Positions 14,288 through 14,726 of a DNA stretch of 14,726 bases are shown here, piece after piece (position 1 is the stretch's first letter; each line of letters begins with the position of its first letter). The stretch is taken from the NCBI GenBank assembly GCA_035327525.1, contig DAOLDC010000016.1:1-14726 (forward strand), in the 5' to 3' direction. A model generated the notes under the pieces. It saw nothing but the letters and a program-made list of their open reading frames with translations, did not search any database and was not told the origin of the DNA. The translations under genes were made by a program, and so were the position numbers. Source of the DNA: JAKLEX01 sp035327525. Lineage in GTDB: Bacteria; Patescibacteriota; Minisyncoccia; Phycocordibacterales; JAACPR01.

Positions 14288-14413
14288 CTATCGTCTTTTG
14301 CTAGACTTTTTTGCAGATTTCTTTGCTGATTTCTTTGAAGCCTTTTTTGTAGATTTCTTTGCAGCTTTTTTAGATGACTTCTTTACAGCTTTTTTTGTTT
14401 TTTTTGCAGCCAT
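14288..14413 (-). CDS. 41-residue lysine-rich histone H1-like protein
   Basis: A short ORF, ATG to TAG, encoding MAAKKTKKAV followed by tetrapeptide-like repeats of the form KK(S/A/T)x and ending SSKRR. More than half of the residues are Lys or Arg; the rest are nearly all Ala, Ser or Thr. This resembles the C-terminal tail of histone H1 and the bacterial Hc1-like and AlgP-like tails that bind DNA nonspecifically. The codons vary (AAA/AAG, GCT/GCA, TCT/TCA) while the protein pattern is kept, which supports real coding rather than a DNA microsatellite. Its own terminator lies at 14235-14261, and secA is the next gene. Likely role: nucleoid compaction or nucleic-acid binding. Binding to ribosomal RNA is an alternative. 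Confidence 0.75.
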   Translation of the reverse strand: MAAKKTKKAVKKSSKKAAKKSTKKASKKSAKKSAKKSSKRR

Positions 14414-14485
14414 TGTTTTTTGTTAACTAATAATCAGGAATTGTTTTCCCTACTTAATTATCGCAACAATAAAAAAAGAGAAAAG

Positions 14486-14550
14486 ACTTTTTTAAAAAAA
14501 TATGTGGATAACTTTTTTCAAAAAAATATAAAAACTTTTTTCAAAAAAAT
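14486..14550. repeat. Three spaced A/T-tract repeats upstream of the lysine-rich gene
   Basis: AACTTTTTTCAAAAAAAT occurs twice exactly, at 14510-14527 and 14533-14550. A shorter relative, ACTTTTTTAAAAAAAT, lies at 14486-14501. The spacing is about 23-25 bases. Such phased tracts can curve DNA or ease melting. The flanking sequence 14551-14620 is almost only A and T and holds no gene that I can see. Confidence 0.6.
14503..14511 (-). promoter_or_regulatory. DnaA-box-like 9-mer (TTATCCACA)
   Basis: The minus strand reads TTATCCACA, the consensus DnaA box, embedded between the A/T tracts. Only one copy was found and neither dnaA nor dnaN is in the window, so this is weak evidence for a replication origin or a DnaA-regulated promoter. 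It may be a chance match. Confidence 0.3.
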
Positions 14551-14614
14551 TTTAAAAAATAAAAGAAATAAAAAAATGAAAAAAATAAATAAAAAATAAA
14601 CGCGAGATGAAAAT

Positions 14615-14656
14615 AAAAAAAAATTTCAACCAAATTAATGATTGAAATCTTTTTTT
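14615..14656 (-). terminator. Hairpin terminator, probably bidirectional
   Basis: ATTTCAA (14623-14629) pairs with TTGAAAT (14642-14648) around a 12-base loop, with long A and T runs on both sides extending the stem after one mismatch. In minus-strand RNA a run of nine U follows the stem. It would end a minus-strand transcript entering from beyond the right edge of the window. Confidence 0.6.
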
Positions 14657-14724
14657 TATAATTCCGTCCTCTGGCGGTCAGTGGGCGCTAGCTCCAACGA
14701 ATATCTATTTGTGAGTGCGATGCA
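14656..14724 (-). other. Possible C-terminal end of a gene (or structured RNA) crossing the window edge
   Basis: The last stretch is clearly richer in G and C than the preceding region. One minus-strand frame stays open from the edge for 22 codons (ending LAPTDRQRTEL) to a TAA directly before the terminator; the other two frames hit stops. The same stretch holds AGTGC-GAT-GCACT (14714-14726), a perfect small hairpin, so a structured RNA or a repeat is equally possible. It is too short to assign. Confidence 0.2.
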
Positions 14725-14726
14725 CT

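Overview
The window looks like a piece of a small, AT-rich genome from the Candidate Phyla Radiation (Patescibacteria), most likely a Parcubacteria-type lineage. The reasons are lineage-style proteins: a LigA with an unusual N-terminal motif and a degraded zinc finger, and a SecA with an insertion in its first nucleotide-binding domain and no C-terminal zinc tail. Other pointers are a GatCA pair beside ligA, a compact pilin cassette, near-absent Shine-Dalgarno sequences and very short intergenic gaps. UGA serves as a stop codon, so the UGA-to-Gly recoding of Gracilibacteria/SR1 is not in play. The exact phylum cannot be fixed from sequence reading alone.

Layout: every protein gene lies on the minus strand, so transcription runs right to left. 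The right edge (14414-14726) is an A/T-tract region with one perfect DnaA-box-like 9-mer, phased A/T tracts, a hairpin terminator, and perhaps the end of another minus-strand unit. Next come a 41-residue lysine-rich H1-like peptide with its own terminator, secA, a secreted and membrane-anchored bactofilin-like protein, and a MYG1-family hydrolase/nuclease that overlaps the bactofilin gene by 4 bases. A gap with palindromes and a possible relic ORF precedes a single major-type pilin gene, which is closed by a strong terminator.

From 8716 down to 322 there is a tightly packed run with gaps of at most 29 bases: prepilin peptidase, GspH/FimT-like, PilW-like, PilV-like and PilX-like pilins, ligA, gatC, gatA, and a two-pass membrane protein with an SH3-like domain and a HEPN-like C-terminal domain. 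It is probably one operon. It joins type IV pilus assembly (peptidase plus minor pilins), DNA ligation, tRNA-Gln/Asn transamidation and an uncharacterised membrane HEPN protein. At the left edge a plus-strand initiator-type tRNA-Met fragment converges on the operon across about 270 bases that are largely two big imperfect hairpins.

No IS element, CRISPR array, phage gene or classical defence island is visible. The most interesting items are the membrane-tethered SH3-HEPN protein, the two structured elements at 63-316, the atypical initiator tRNA, shared Ser/Asn/Pro-rich expansions in several housekeeping proteins, and the missing zinc sites in both LigA and SecA.
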